Part shown: one piece after another, positions 23,126-33,169 of the stretch
How positions within the stretch are numbered: the stretch's first letter is position 1
How the letters are laid out: every line of letters begins with the position of its first letter
Source of the DNA: Euptelea pleiosperma
Lineage: Eukaryota > Streptophyta > Magnoliopsida > Ranunculales > Eupteleaceae
Direction: 5' to 3'
NCBI GenBank assembly: GCA_035048495.1
Contig: CM068545.1
Span: 35,044,225-35,108,224, forward strand
DNA: 64,000 nt
Notes under the pieces: generated by a model
Told to the model about the DNA's origin: nothing
Seen by the model: the letters and a program-made list of their open reading frames with translations, nothing else
Database searches by the model: none
Program-made: the position numbers and the translations under genes

Positions 23126-23385
23126 GCAAACTTTAGCTTTTATACCACAATTGACATCACATCCTGCAAGGCTCCACGATTCGATCCCGTGACCTCTAAC
23201 GGCGATCGAACTTGCACTCGTGGGCCCATTAAATTCGATCGCCGTTAGAGTTAAAGGCTCACGGGATCGAATCGCAGAATGGGCCCATGGGTGTGAAGTC
23301 GATCGATGCTAGAGGTCACGGGATCGAATCGTGGAGCCTCGTAGGATGTGATGTCAATCGTGGTATAAACGCTAAAGTTTGCCCA
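23126..23385. repeat. Hairpin element with GGATCGAATCG arms
   Basis: The left edge GGGCAAACTTTAGC and the right edge GCTAAAGTTTGCCC are exact complements. The arms continue through 'cacaattgacatcacatcctgca' and 'acgattcgatcccgtgacctcta' with few mismatches. The centre repeats 'cacgggatcgaatcg' and GCCGTTAGAG. It interrupts the zinc-knuckle part of the nested gag. Confidence 0.75.
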
Positions 23386-24132
23386 TTTTTACCGCAATTC
23401 CAGCAACTACCATCTCCTTTTCCGAATGGAGTTCTGGACTTGCTTATTCTCGATTTTGATCGACCATTGCTTTTGCATCCTCTGCTCTCCTTTCTTCAAC
23501 ACTCAGCGCGTTCCCTGATGTTTCACCCGATGATCGTTTGCGAGCTTCCTCACTTAGGATAACGCTTACGACATCATCGTACTTTAGCGTTCCTGTTCTC
23601 GAAGAGTTGCTTACTGCCATCACCAGACTATCCCAACTGTCTGCTAACCCTGATAAAATCAGAAGAGCCCCGATTTCATCTTCGAAGGTGACGCCAACGA
23701 TTTCAACTAGGCCATAACCATGTTGAATTCATTCAGATGTGTGGCTACACTGCCATCATCCGTCATCTTCATGTTGAACAATCTCTTCATCAAAAAAACC
23801 TTATTTGAGGCAGAAAGTTTTTCATACATCTTCGATAGAGCAGCCATCAAACCTTGTGTCGTCTTTTCTTTCGAGATATTAAAGGCTACAGATGCAGCAA
23901 GATTCAGCCGCACTGTACCTAGAGCTATTCTATCGAGTAGCTCCCACTCTTCGTCGGTCAACTTCTCTGGTTTTTTTGATTTTCCTCCGAGAGGAAGATA
24001 TAGGTCATTCTGATAGAGGTAGTCCTCCATCTGCATCTTCTAGAATCCGAAGTTTGAACCATTGAACTTCTCAATTCTCACATTTCCTTCTCCCGCCATC
24101 GATCTTCTCTAACCTAATGCTCTGATACCAGT

Positions 24133-24493
24133 TGTTGGGGAAGAAACCGAAAGATACACAAGATGCAATCAACCACACAACACAGATTTACGTGGTTCCC
24201 TCTAGATTGAGGTACGTCCACGGATCCACACCGATTCACTATGCTCTAAGGCAAAAGGCACACAATACACATACATGTTCTATACAGAAATCTCACAGCC
24301 TCCCAAAACTCTCTCGATAGTTCTCTCTCACCAATACGACGTATAAGTACCTCCCTAAGTCGTAACTAGGGTTTTCTTGAAAGTATGGAAACACCCCGCT
24401 GAAAATAGGCCTGAGAGAAAACCCAACGAAATAACGCTTCATCGGTCCAATCGATTGGGGTGGGGGTCCAATCGATAGTCTCCATCTCTAACA
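24133..24493 (-). repeat. LTR of the nested copia derivative, 361 bp
   Basis: On the plus strand it runs TGTTGGGGAAG...TCTCTAACA, with the PBS complement (CTCTGATACCAG) immediately to its left. The right edge abuts the ATGTT duplication. Confidence 0.75.
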
Positions 24494-26600
24494 ATGTTCA
24501 CATCTTGGGTACCAACCGTACTGAGTTGGATCCCAAGGCTCTCAAGTGCCTCTTTCTTGGGTATTTACCTTCCCACAAAGGGTACAAGTGTCTCCACCCC
24601 CCTTCTGGGAAGCAGTTTACCTCTATGGATGTTACTTTTCACGAGTCTACTTCCTTTTTTCCCCTGCCTCTTTGCAGGGGGTGAACAAAAGTGATGAAGA
24701 GAGGCTTTCTTCCTCTTCCAATGTTCCTCTTCTTGTACCTCTTCCTGGTACTCCTCCACCCCTCACTTTCCTGGTCGAGCCTAACCGACCTACGGGATTT
24801 GATGGTAGTTTTGGTGTGCTCAAGAGGAACTTAAAGTCTATTGTAGAAGAGGGAAAGCCACAGCTGATCCATGCCCAATGGTACCAGTTACCATCCTTGG
24901 ATCTAGGTAATACTTTACCCTCTGATCCTATTGTGCATTTGCCTCCTGCTACTGATGATCTTCATATTGCTTTTAGAAAGGGTACGGGGAGCTGTACTCA
25001 GCACACTCTAAGCAGCTTTGTTTTGTATGAGTCTTTGTCTCCATCCCACATGTCCTTTATTACTTCGATGTCTACCATTCCTATACCTTCCTTTATGTCT
25101 GAAGGGCTTCAACACCCTAAGTGGAAGTATGCCATGGTTGAGAAGATGCGGGCCTTAGAAAAGAATCATACTTGGGAAGTGGTGGATTTGCCTAGAGGAA
25201 AGAAGCCAGTGGGATGCAGATGAATGTTCACCGTAAAATGCAAGGCAGATGGGTCCGTTGAGAAATATAGGGCAAGATTGATAGCCAAAAGATACTCATA
25301 GACCTATGACATTAACTATGTGGAGACAGTTGCTCCAGTTGCAAAGATGAACTCCATGCGGGTGCTCATATCGCTTTCTGCCAACCAGTCGTGGCCTCTA
25401 CATTAGTTGGATGTGAAGAATGCATTCCTTTATGAAGATTTACAAAAAGATGTGTACATGGTCCCTCCTCCAGGATTCATATCAGCGGGAGATGGTAGCA
25501 AAGTATGCAGATTGAAGAAGGCCTTGTATGGGTTGAAGCTGTCTCCCAGAACATGGTTTGAAAGGTTCACCTAGGCAGTGAAGAACCTAGGCTACACCCA
25601 AAGCCAAGTTGATCACACCTTGTTTGTGAAACACAATGAGAAGAGAATTGTTGCTCTCATTGTCTATGTGGATGACATCATTGAAACCGGCAATGATGCT
25701 GACGAAGTTGCAAAGCTGCTAGCGAGTTTGAGACAAAGGATCTAGGACCCCTAAAGTATTTTCTAGGCATAGAGGTTGCAAGATCATGTCAGGGGATCTT
25801 CATCTCTCAAATGAAGTATGTCCTGGATCTGCTAAAAGGATTCTGGAAAATTGGGGGCCAGGCCTGTGGACACTCCTAAATAACAGAGTCACAAGTTGGG
25901 GGAGGAGCTACTGAAGGATGTTGGCAGCTTTCAGAGACTAGTATGGAGATTGATACATCTCCCTCTCACTAGACTAGCTATTGCATATATAGTTAGCGGG
26001 ATCAGCCAGTATATGCACTCATCCAAGGACATCCACTTGGAGGCTGCACATGATTGAGATATCTCAAATACGCCCTTAGTAGAAGATTTCTTTTCAAGAA
26101 AAATGGTCAAATGAGAGTAGTCATACACTGATGCAGACCGGGCAGGTGCCAAGGATGACAGAAGATCCACTTCAGGGTATTTGCACCTTTGTTGGGGGTA
26201 ATCTTGTGACATGGAGAAGCAAGAAGCAACTTGTGGTTGCTAGATCTAGTGCATAGGCTGAGTTTCGAGCTATGGCTCATGGCTTATGTAAGATGTTATG
26301 GTTAAAATCCTAGTAGTTGAACTAGGATTCCTGTTACTGGCTCAGTGAACTTGTATTGTGATGACAAGGCAGCAATCAGCATTGCTCACAATCCAGTTTA
26401 GCATGATCGAGTAAAGCACATTGAAGTGGACAAACACTTCATACGAAAGAAGATTGTTTCTAGAGAAGTTTGTACACCTTTTGTGAAAACAGACGATCAA
26501 GTAGCAGATGTGTTCACTAAGGGAGTTCTCAGCCATCAGCTGCAATGGTGTCTCAGCAAGTTGGGCGAGGTAGATATCTATGCACCAACTTGAGGGGGAG

Positions 26601-26850
26601 TGTTGTCAGGGTGTACCCTTTATGCTTTTTTTTTTTTGTAAGCGAGAGGTCTAGGGTTTCTCAAAAGCCTGGGTGTACCCTTTATGCTATAAGGGACCCC
26701 TTTTATAGTGTAAGGGCATTATTGTCCATGTAATATTTTTACATAAATAAGAAGTTTAGTCATGTGAGATACACATGCTCTCCTTTTCCTCTCCTCTCAC
26801 TTCTCTCTTCTCTTTCTTCTCTTCCAAACCCTAGATTCACAGATTCAACT
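26601..26850 (+). repeat. 3' LTR of the 21-kb copia element
   Basis: It follows the PPT and starts TGTTGTCAGGGTGTACCC. Compared with the 5' LTR it carries an extra block of about 80 bp (26625-26705) that includes a T-run and a second copy of GGGTGTACCCTTTATGCT, so the two LTRs have diverged structurally. Confidence 0.8.
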
Positions 26851-27611
26851 TTCTTTTCATTCTACGAGGTTGCATGTATACAGGTTAGGTGTCTTGTAAT
26901 TTACTAGGATGATGATCCTTTCAAAGTTGCCTTCAGAAGTTTAGGTTATAGACACACTCTTCTTTTGGCCACCAGTCTTACGATCACCCTACAACCCCCG
27001 TGAAGGTGTCGCTGTGGGCTTTCAGATCAATAAACTGGGAAAGTGCAACATCTTGCACATCTCTGGGTATCGGATTTAATTGGGATGGGTGGTGTAGTGA
27101 GTCAGTGATCTGAGATATTGTTAGTCTGCGAGAACAGTGATGTGGGATACATTTTGGGGTATCAACAGTAACATTTACATGTGTTTGGTTAAATCTATAC
27201 GTTCAGTGAACCATGCCACCTTCAATCTACACGTGTGGACATCCTAGACTTGTTTTATTTCTTGGCAGTAATAGAGTTCTGTTTCTGGAACTCTCTTACA
27301 CGTTGCTCCTCATATATTCTCCCCTCACTTCTACATCTTGGCCATTAGAAACCCATTTGGATTTTCTCTCTGAACCATAAAACCAACTTTGAGGAAATAA
27401 CACAATTGGCAGAGAAAAAACTCTCTTACCTCAAGATCTATGGTTCTTAAAGAAAAAATGCAAAGCAAACTCCCTTTAAATTACTCTGTAATTACAACTG
27501 GAGGGCTGGTTAGAGGAAATCTTCATGTGGGTGGTGTTGAACTTATCATGTTATATACATTTTGGTGGTCTTTTTGAAATTTTTTGTTTAACTCATCTCT
27601 CCGTATTGAAG
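26851..27611. other. No gene recognised
   Basis: Sequence between the copia 3' LTR and the start of the duplicated B3 flank. It has no plausible exon, RNA gene or TE end. The ORF near 27525 has no recognisable motif. Confidence 0.35.
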
Positions 27612-28098
27612 GTGAACTCGGCTACCACAGTATTTTTTGATTCCTTTATGCTACATCGATTCCCACCTTTTCTCTCTAATCTAGGTTGTGGTGATTATTC
27701 TTTTGTTGGCTTACCATGTACCTCCTAAAGAATGAGCTACTTCAAGCTCCAGAGAGTGTCAATGGCTCAATATGTTTCATATGGGCTTTTTGCTAGAAAT
27801 AAAACTTGAGACTCTTAATACTATTTTCATCTTATCCTGCAATGAGGATTTCATATGCATAGAGGAGTAAGATGGCCAATCCATTGGAACTTTGGAAGTG
27901 ACCAAATGAACATTGAATGGTCACCAGGAGGTCCAGGACTCTGCATGAATCTTGTTCTAGTCATTTCCCCTCTGATATTTTTCAAACTCAAAGTTTGGTG
28001 CCCGATTCAATCCATAAAATGCCTTTCCAATCTCTAGCTTGGATACTAAGCTCTCACACCATTTCTCGATTTGTGTGTGTCATCCTTCCCCAGAGGCC

Positions 28099-28130
<32 letters not shown>

Positions 28131-29945
28131 TCGGATGTCTCTACTAACAAGGATGAGGTAGTAAGTTCAGAATAGTGTGAAGGACCAATGAATGCAATTT
28201 TGATGCTTAGTTCATGCTGCAAGATGGTTCCGATTGTGTAAACAGTTGTCTTTGTTACTGCAGATCAAATGTTTAATCATATCCCACCATCTAATCTTGC
28301 TTGAGCCCTTGAGCTACCAATCATGCTTTACATTTACAACTGAACTATGGAATTTGAGTTGACTTCATAGACCCAGTTATGACGAATATACTAGTTCTTT
28401 TGTAGAGTTACTGGTTCCCAAGTCCAGTCATTTTCTAGAGCTTAAATCTCCTTTTTTCTGTTGCATTTTTTTTTCAATTCCTTTGTGAAGGAGCTTTTGG
28501 GTTGGGTTCACAAAGTGAATTGGCAGTAGCAGAACAAGCATTATGGAAGGAAAAACATAATGCACAAGGGAAAAAAAAAATGCAAGACATATTCAGGTAT
28601 AGGTGGATTACCAGGTTGATTGTTGACAGATGCATCTGGTGGTATGTGCTCAATTTGAGAGATTCTTCTGAATATTAAACTGCTGAACAAATCTTCCTTG
28701 TCAAGGACCATAAGCACGCAGTTGCAGGTAAATGGTAGGATGAATTCAGTAACCATATATAGAGTGCAGTTCATATTATTTTATATTCTTTCCATATCCA
28801 AAGCAAATCACAATAATTTAGCAAGTCCTACAGCCTCAAGTATTAAGATCTCTACCTAATTATATACATGTTTGTGATTGTGTTTAGGACTTCTCTAATC
28901 AATTGGTAATGTTTTTGTTTTCTACTAGTATTTGGGTCTTGGTTCTTCTTTTTCTAAACATTGGAAGAACTGCGGGTTTGTACAATACATTCATGTTTCA
29001 ATGTAGCTAATATAATTGTCGTGTCCCTGCTCGAATGGACATTGTTGTTCCTCTCTGAATGCTCTTACTTGGCTGTTTTTTGCAGGCACAGAAGGCAGCC
29101 GACCAAAGAGGAGGAAGCCATTGACACATTCACTGAAAGCGTGCAGGGCGAGTAGTAGAAGGGGCAGAGAGAATAACAACGGGTCGAGTTAGATGTATTG
29201 CTCTTGAATACAGATATTGACTTTCTTACGTAGGGCCCGATGTATAAAGTTTTTATCATAAACTTCAGCACAGTGATGTTTCGCAGAACTATTTCTACCG
29301 CAACTTTAGCATAGTAATGTTGGTTTTGCTCGATTCTATTAAGGGCGTAATTGATTTCAGGGAAAATTTTACTTAGAAAATCCTTGTTTCTCTTGAAATT
29401 TTTTGTAAGAAAATACATCTGGGAGAGGCCTTAAATGGATGCTAGACTGCACCGGAGAAAATATGCATTTTTCAATTATGTGAGAAATTAAGGGACGTAT
29501 TTTCACGTGGAAACGAATTCTCTCTCACCTATGTGAAACAAAATGAACTCCGGACTTGGATGAGAAAATTTCATTTTCTCCATTTCCACTGTTTTTGTAC
29601 TAATTCTTGTTTTTTTTCTTCTTTCTAAAGGGATCGAGCTCTGGTAATGGCTTATACAAACTGGCAGTCAGACAGCCTTTTCCTTTGCCGTTTCGCATGT
29701 AAGATGCACAGATCCAATGTCTAGAAACCACCAACAGCAACAAAAAGTAATCAGATAGTTGGATTCATCAACCTGTAGCCCATCCAAGAGGTGGGCCATA
29801 GATTTGACTGTCATAATTGATGACCATGTGCAGGAATTGAAGGTAGAGATGGAGGAAACCAACAAAATATAATGGATCTTATGCACCATATCCTTCCTCT
29901 ATGAATTTAATTACCATCATGTCTACATATTGGTAGTAACCTGTG
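27612..29945 (+). pseudogene. B3-gene 3' flank duplicate without B3 exons
   Basis: It aligns with 43990-46590 over its whole length, starting at 'ggtgaactcggctaccac' and ending at 'tattggtagtaacctgt'. Near 29086 a TTTTTTGCAG acceptor precedes a candidate last exon whose third frame reads GSRPKRRKPLTHSLKACRAS, a basic nuclear-type tail. The B3 exons that should precede it are not here; the copia element ends 760 bp upstream. It differs from the 44-kb block by an insertion of about 285 bp (27655-27940) and a U6-like insertion near 28050. Confidence 0.65.
28058..28140 (-). pseudogene. U6: U6 snRNA retropseudogene
   Basis: On the minus strand it reads ACATCCGATAAAATTGGAAC, GATACAGAGAAGATTAGCAT, then an altered GGCCTCTGGGGAAGG and GATGACACACACAAATCGAG. 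That covers most of plant U6, but the 5' hairpin region is lost and the invariant TGCGCAAGG is changed to TGGGGAAGG. No U6 promoter (USE plus TATA) is in place. The paralogous block near 44125 lacks this sequence while matching on both sides, so it was inserted after the duplication. Confidence 0.9.
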
Positions 29946-29979
29946 TCGATAGCAAACTCTTTGAACCTTAGGGTTGTAA

Positions 29980-30350
29980 TGTAACAAGGTAGACCTGACG
30001 CCATTTGGCGATAGGTAGAGTGATTTTTGTTACTCACCTCTGCTCTCCGGACCCACTGACCGCATGGATGTTTAGCCCACCCCTTGCTAGATATTCATAT
30101 AAAAAATCAGCTTGTTTGATGATTTCTAGCCGTTGGATTTAGTACCAGAATAGTTGAATCCGACAGATAGAATCACGCCTTAAAAGTGTTAAAATTTAAT
30201 GACTAGAGATTACTAATCAGGGTGATTTTTGGGCTGACTATCTACCAAGAGTGAGCTAAACATCCATGCGGTTAGTGGGCCCAGAAGGAGGCGGGAGTAA
30301 CAAAAATCGCTCTAATTGACACCATTTGACGTCAGGTCCACCTCTTTACA
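29980..30350. repeat. MITE-B full-length copy, 371 bp
   Basis: The long inverted arms start TGTAACAAGGTAGACCTGAC and end with the near-complement GTCAGGTCCACCTCTTTACA. They continue through 'gatttttgttactcacctc' and 'ccgcatggatgttta'. The interior shares AAAAATCAGCTTGTTTGATG with the 5.25-kb copy. No ORF. Confidence 0.75.
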
Positions 30351-30379
30351 TTTTTTCCCACTTTTTTAGGAATAAAATT

Positions 30380-31033
30380 GGACAAATCTAGTCTGCAGCT
30401 GTTTGCAGACTTAAATGTATGCAATTTGCAGACGTAAATGTATGCAAACATTGTATCTACCATTGAATGCTCCTTGAAAAAAGTGTTTTTAATTTATAAA
30501 TTTTTCTTTTGGCAAACATTGAAATAACAGATTTTTCAAGGGGCATCCAACAGTACTGACACTGTTTGCATACTTTTAAGCAAGGTTTAAAGGAGGCCAT
30601 TTTAACGGTTAAACGGACTGGGGGCGTTTCCTTTTAAACGGCCGTTAAAACGGATTGAAATGGCCAGGGGCAAAAATGGAAAAAAAAATGGAATTTAACG
30701 GATTTAAACAATTTTTACGGTAAAAAACGGAAAAAATGGCGCTGAAAAAAAATATATAGAATTTAACGGAAATTAAACAGATTTTAACTTAACTAAACGG
30801 ATTTAACGGCCGTTTTTTCACAAAATTTTTCAGAATTAAACGGCTGTTTAAACGATTTTAACGGCCGTTAAAACAAAAAACGGGCCTTTTTTTCAAAACC
30901 GATAAAACGTATTTAAACGGTTTTAACGGAAATGGGCTTGGGGCGTTACAGTTTAAACGGCCGTTAAAACCGTTTAAACGCCGTTTTTAAAACCATGCTT
31001 TTAAGTCTGTAAACAGTTGCAGACTAGATTTGA
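30380..31033. repeat. MITE-A split by a nested hAT-like MITE
   Basis: The outer element matches the 5.0-kb copy (GGACAAATCTAGTCTGCA ... TGCAGACTAGATTTGAC). It carries a short internal duplication 'gcagac.taaatgtatgcaa'. It is cut within 'catacttttaag' by the element at 30581-30997, and resumes as 'cttttaagtctgtaaac'. Confidence 0.8.
30581..30997. repeat. hAT-like MITE with AACGGCCGTT core, 417 bp, 8-bp TSD
   Basis: It starts CAAGGTTTAAAGGAGGCC and ends TTTTTAAAACCATG. It is flanked by the perfect duplication CTTTTAAG (30573-30580 and 30998-31005). The core is dense in AACGGCCGTTTAAACGG-type words that are self-complementary. No ORF. The copy at 38384-38801 has the same length and layout. Confidence 0.87.
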
Positions 31034-31139
31034 CCCACAAAATTCTCTCTCTCTCTAGCTTTGCATTTCTTCTCTCTCTAGCTTTGCATTCTTTTTTGTA
31101 ATCGTCTCTAGCTTTGCATTAATGGCTAAAACATGTAAC

Positions 31140-31484
31140 AATTGTTTGAAAAACGACTGTAATAACTAAATAACGGCCGTTATAACCGATTCGGACCTCC
31201 CCCGTTATGTTATGTAGCGTTTTAACGCTCAGAAAATAACAGCCATTATTTTTGTTATAACAGCCGTTATTTTCTGAAAAACAATTGTTAAAATAACGCC
31301 CATTGTATCCATTATTTTCCGTGATAAAGTTTATTGAAAATTTGAAATTCATATTTTGAATATTGGGACCATTTTTTTCCATTTTCACCCGTGCATTACA
31401 ATCGGTTATAACGGCAGTTATAACGGAAAAACGGTAACACCCCCCAGTCGGTTATACCATTATAACGTCCCCTTTTAAACCTTG
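31140..31484. repeat. hAT-like MITE with AACGGCCGTTATAACGG core, 345 bp
   Basis: The right end is CCTTTTAAACCTTG; the left end, AATTGTTTGAAA, is a degraded match. It is flanked by CATGTAAC on both sides (31132-31139 and 31485-31492). It interrupts a dispersed repeat, which reads 'taatggctaaaacatg' before and 'tttcaaaagccctgcaaa' after it. Confidence 0.8.
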
Positions 31485-31492
31485 CATGTAAC

Positions 31493-32417
31493 TATACATT
31501 TCAAAAGCCCTGCAAAAACATGCTCCCGTGCGCCTAAAGGAGGTGGGAAGAAGTGGACCTAAAACCACCTAAGACCACAGGATCAGATCCCATTTTTGGC
31601 AACCCACTTTTGACCATTGGATTAATTAGAATCTTCATGTCAAGTTTTCATAACACATTAAGAAGTTTAGTAAACTCTCGAATTATTCACGAATAATTCA
31701 CGAACCGTATGAGCAAAAATGTAGGGAAAAACTAGTATGCAAATACCACCAGGAAGTGACACGCGCGTAACATCCAAACCCCTGGTTAACCCTGTTAAGC
31801 TGAGAGGTTGGAGGCTCCAGATCAGGAGGAGGATTCTAGTATTTAATCAAGTTAGATAAATTTTGTGCACAAATCTCGAGGTGGCTTTTGTTCCAAAGGA
31901 GGAAATGAGATAATTTGATGAGGTAGAAGAAGCACAACACTTGGGTGAGCCCACTCGTCATTATAAAATAAAAATAAATTAATAATTAAATATTTAGACG
32001 AGTACCCGAATCCTATTTTTTAGGATTTGCTAGTCTGACACCCCGTATCCTTGTCGGACTCCGAAACACGTGTCCGTGTCAGTGTCAGGCATATTAAACA
32101 CTCTCTTTCTCTCTCTAGCTTTTTGTTAATGTCTAAAACAGGTTACTTTCAAACGCCCTGCAAAGACATGCGCCCAAAACAGATGGGGGGAGAAGTGGAC
32201 GTAAAACCATCTAGGACCACCAGATCAGTTCCCATTTTGGCAACCTATCCATGTCTTTGTTCTACTTCTCTTGTGTGTCTCTCTTTCTCTCTCGACAGTA
32301 CACACTGAGCCCATCGATGCTTGGACCACCCCTTAGTGGACCTGCACACCAAAAATCAGCCTGATTGATGATTTCTATATATGAATTGGATTTTATTCCA
32401 AAAAAAATGCTCAAATT
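31493..32417. other. Dispersed repeat block, no gene
   Basis: It contains a unit found three times: about 31095-31640 (interrupted), 32100-32260 and 37610-37770. The unit is recognisable by 'aaagccctgcaaagacatgcg', 'gaagtggacgtaaaacca' and 'ggatcagttcccattttt'. A second unit (31795-31990, 34505-34560, 34660-34745) shares 'ttttgtgcacaaatctcg'. Near 32035 is a GACAC/GTGTC-rich tract also present near 49440. No coding exon was found. Confidence 0.5.
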
Positions 32418-33169
32418 CAATGGCTATAGAAATCACCTATTGAAAGTTGCTCAAATCCAACAGCCCATAAATCACTAATCTGGCTAGTTTTTAGTGCATT
32501 TGTAGGCCCACTAAGTGGTGGGTCAAATATTATGGGGTATCTGAGCCCGAAATATAGCGCCACATTGCATTTTTGGGGTGCAGTGGACATCAAAGTTTTT
32601 ATCCCCACAAACTTACCAGTTTTTATCCCTACAAACTTCCATGAGATCAACTCTTGTGTGGGCCTTATTAGCCCATAATCACACTGACAATGTTGATGGT
32701 CTAGAGTAACGTTCTGGTGGACCATCCGTAGTTTAAGGGGGAAATTTTATGAATAACACACCACATGCACACTCTTTCGGGCCCACAGACCCATGAAATT
32801 GGCCCACCCCTTGATGGACCTACACAATAAAAATGAGCCTGCAGATTAATCTATAGCTGTTGGATTCAAGCGTTTTTCATATGGTGATCGATTTCTAGCT
32901 ATTTGAATCGGGCACATTTTTGGTACTCAGATCAAATGGCTAGATATGACCAATCAGGATGATTTTTGGTGTGTGCGTCAATCAAGGTATGGGCAAATCA
33001 TTCATGGAAAAGTAGGCCCAAAAGAGTACCACGTGGTGTGGTCCGTTTTCATGGGCCAGTCAGCCCCCCAGTCATGGAAAATGATGAACCTCAGATCATA
33101 TTTCATATATGTTCTCGTCCCTCCTCACAAAACACTCTGAAATTAACTATTTCTTGCATTACAATGCAG
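32418..33169 (+). repeat. Duplicated intron 1 of the B3 gene
   Basis: It aligns with 42152-42794, intron 1 of the intact copy, through 'cttgcattacaatgcag'. Shared markers are 'gaaagttgctcaaatccaaca', 'ggcccacagacccatgaaattgg' and 'gttctggtgg.ccat'. It contains MITE-B-like tracts near 32800-32980. Exon 1 is not found upstream of it, so the duplication or a later loss broke within the intron. Confidence 0.7.

Larger units (their letters stand above)
23065..24493 (-). mobile_element. Antisense copia derivative nested in the copia integrase
   Basis: It is flanked by the 5-bp duplication ATGTT (23060-23064 and 24494-24498), and the host integrase frame resumes right after it. On the minus strand it has an LTR (24493-24133, TGTTAGAG...), the PBS TGGTATCAGAGC, and gag residues MQMEDYLYQNDLYLPLGGKS, LMKRLFNMKM and a knuckle start CWNCGK near 23400. 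Gag breaks exactly where a hairpin repeat begins, and pol is missing. It is a deletion derivative with a recognisable insertion scar. Confidence 0.8.
20993..26850 (+). mobile_element. Decayed copia retrotransposon with both LTRs
   Basis: The 5' LTR (20993-21198) is followed by a PBS-like TTGGTATCAAAGCC. The internal order is gag (MYIGGRGKLGYITEQ near 21974, WLLNFMQP), GAG-pre-integrase and integrase (LGHVSFQYLKLLF near 22425, PFDIVHSDVWGPAP near 22571), then after the nested insertion LDPKALKCLFLGYLPS. RT follows (KKALYGLKLSPRTWF near 25520, LIVYVDDI near 25660, [12 protein letters not shown]), then RNase H (the C-terminal VADVFTKGVLSHQL near 26500). A PPT TGAGGGGGAG abuts the 3' LTR at 26601. 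Stops and frameshifts occur throughout, so it is non-autonomous. Confidence 0.88.

Noticed and set aside
23287..23562. 91-codon plus-strand frame
   Set aside because: It crosses a hairpin repeat into antisense gag; no motif supports it.
28541..28774. 77-codon minus-strand frame in the 28-kb block, also present near 44431
   Set aside because: It recurs only because the block is duplicated; frameshifts between copies show no coding constraint.
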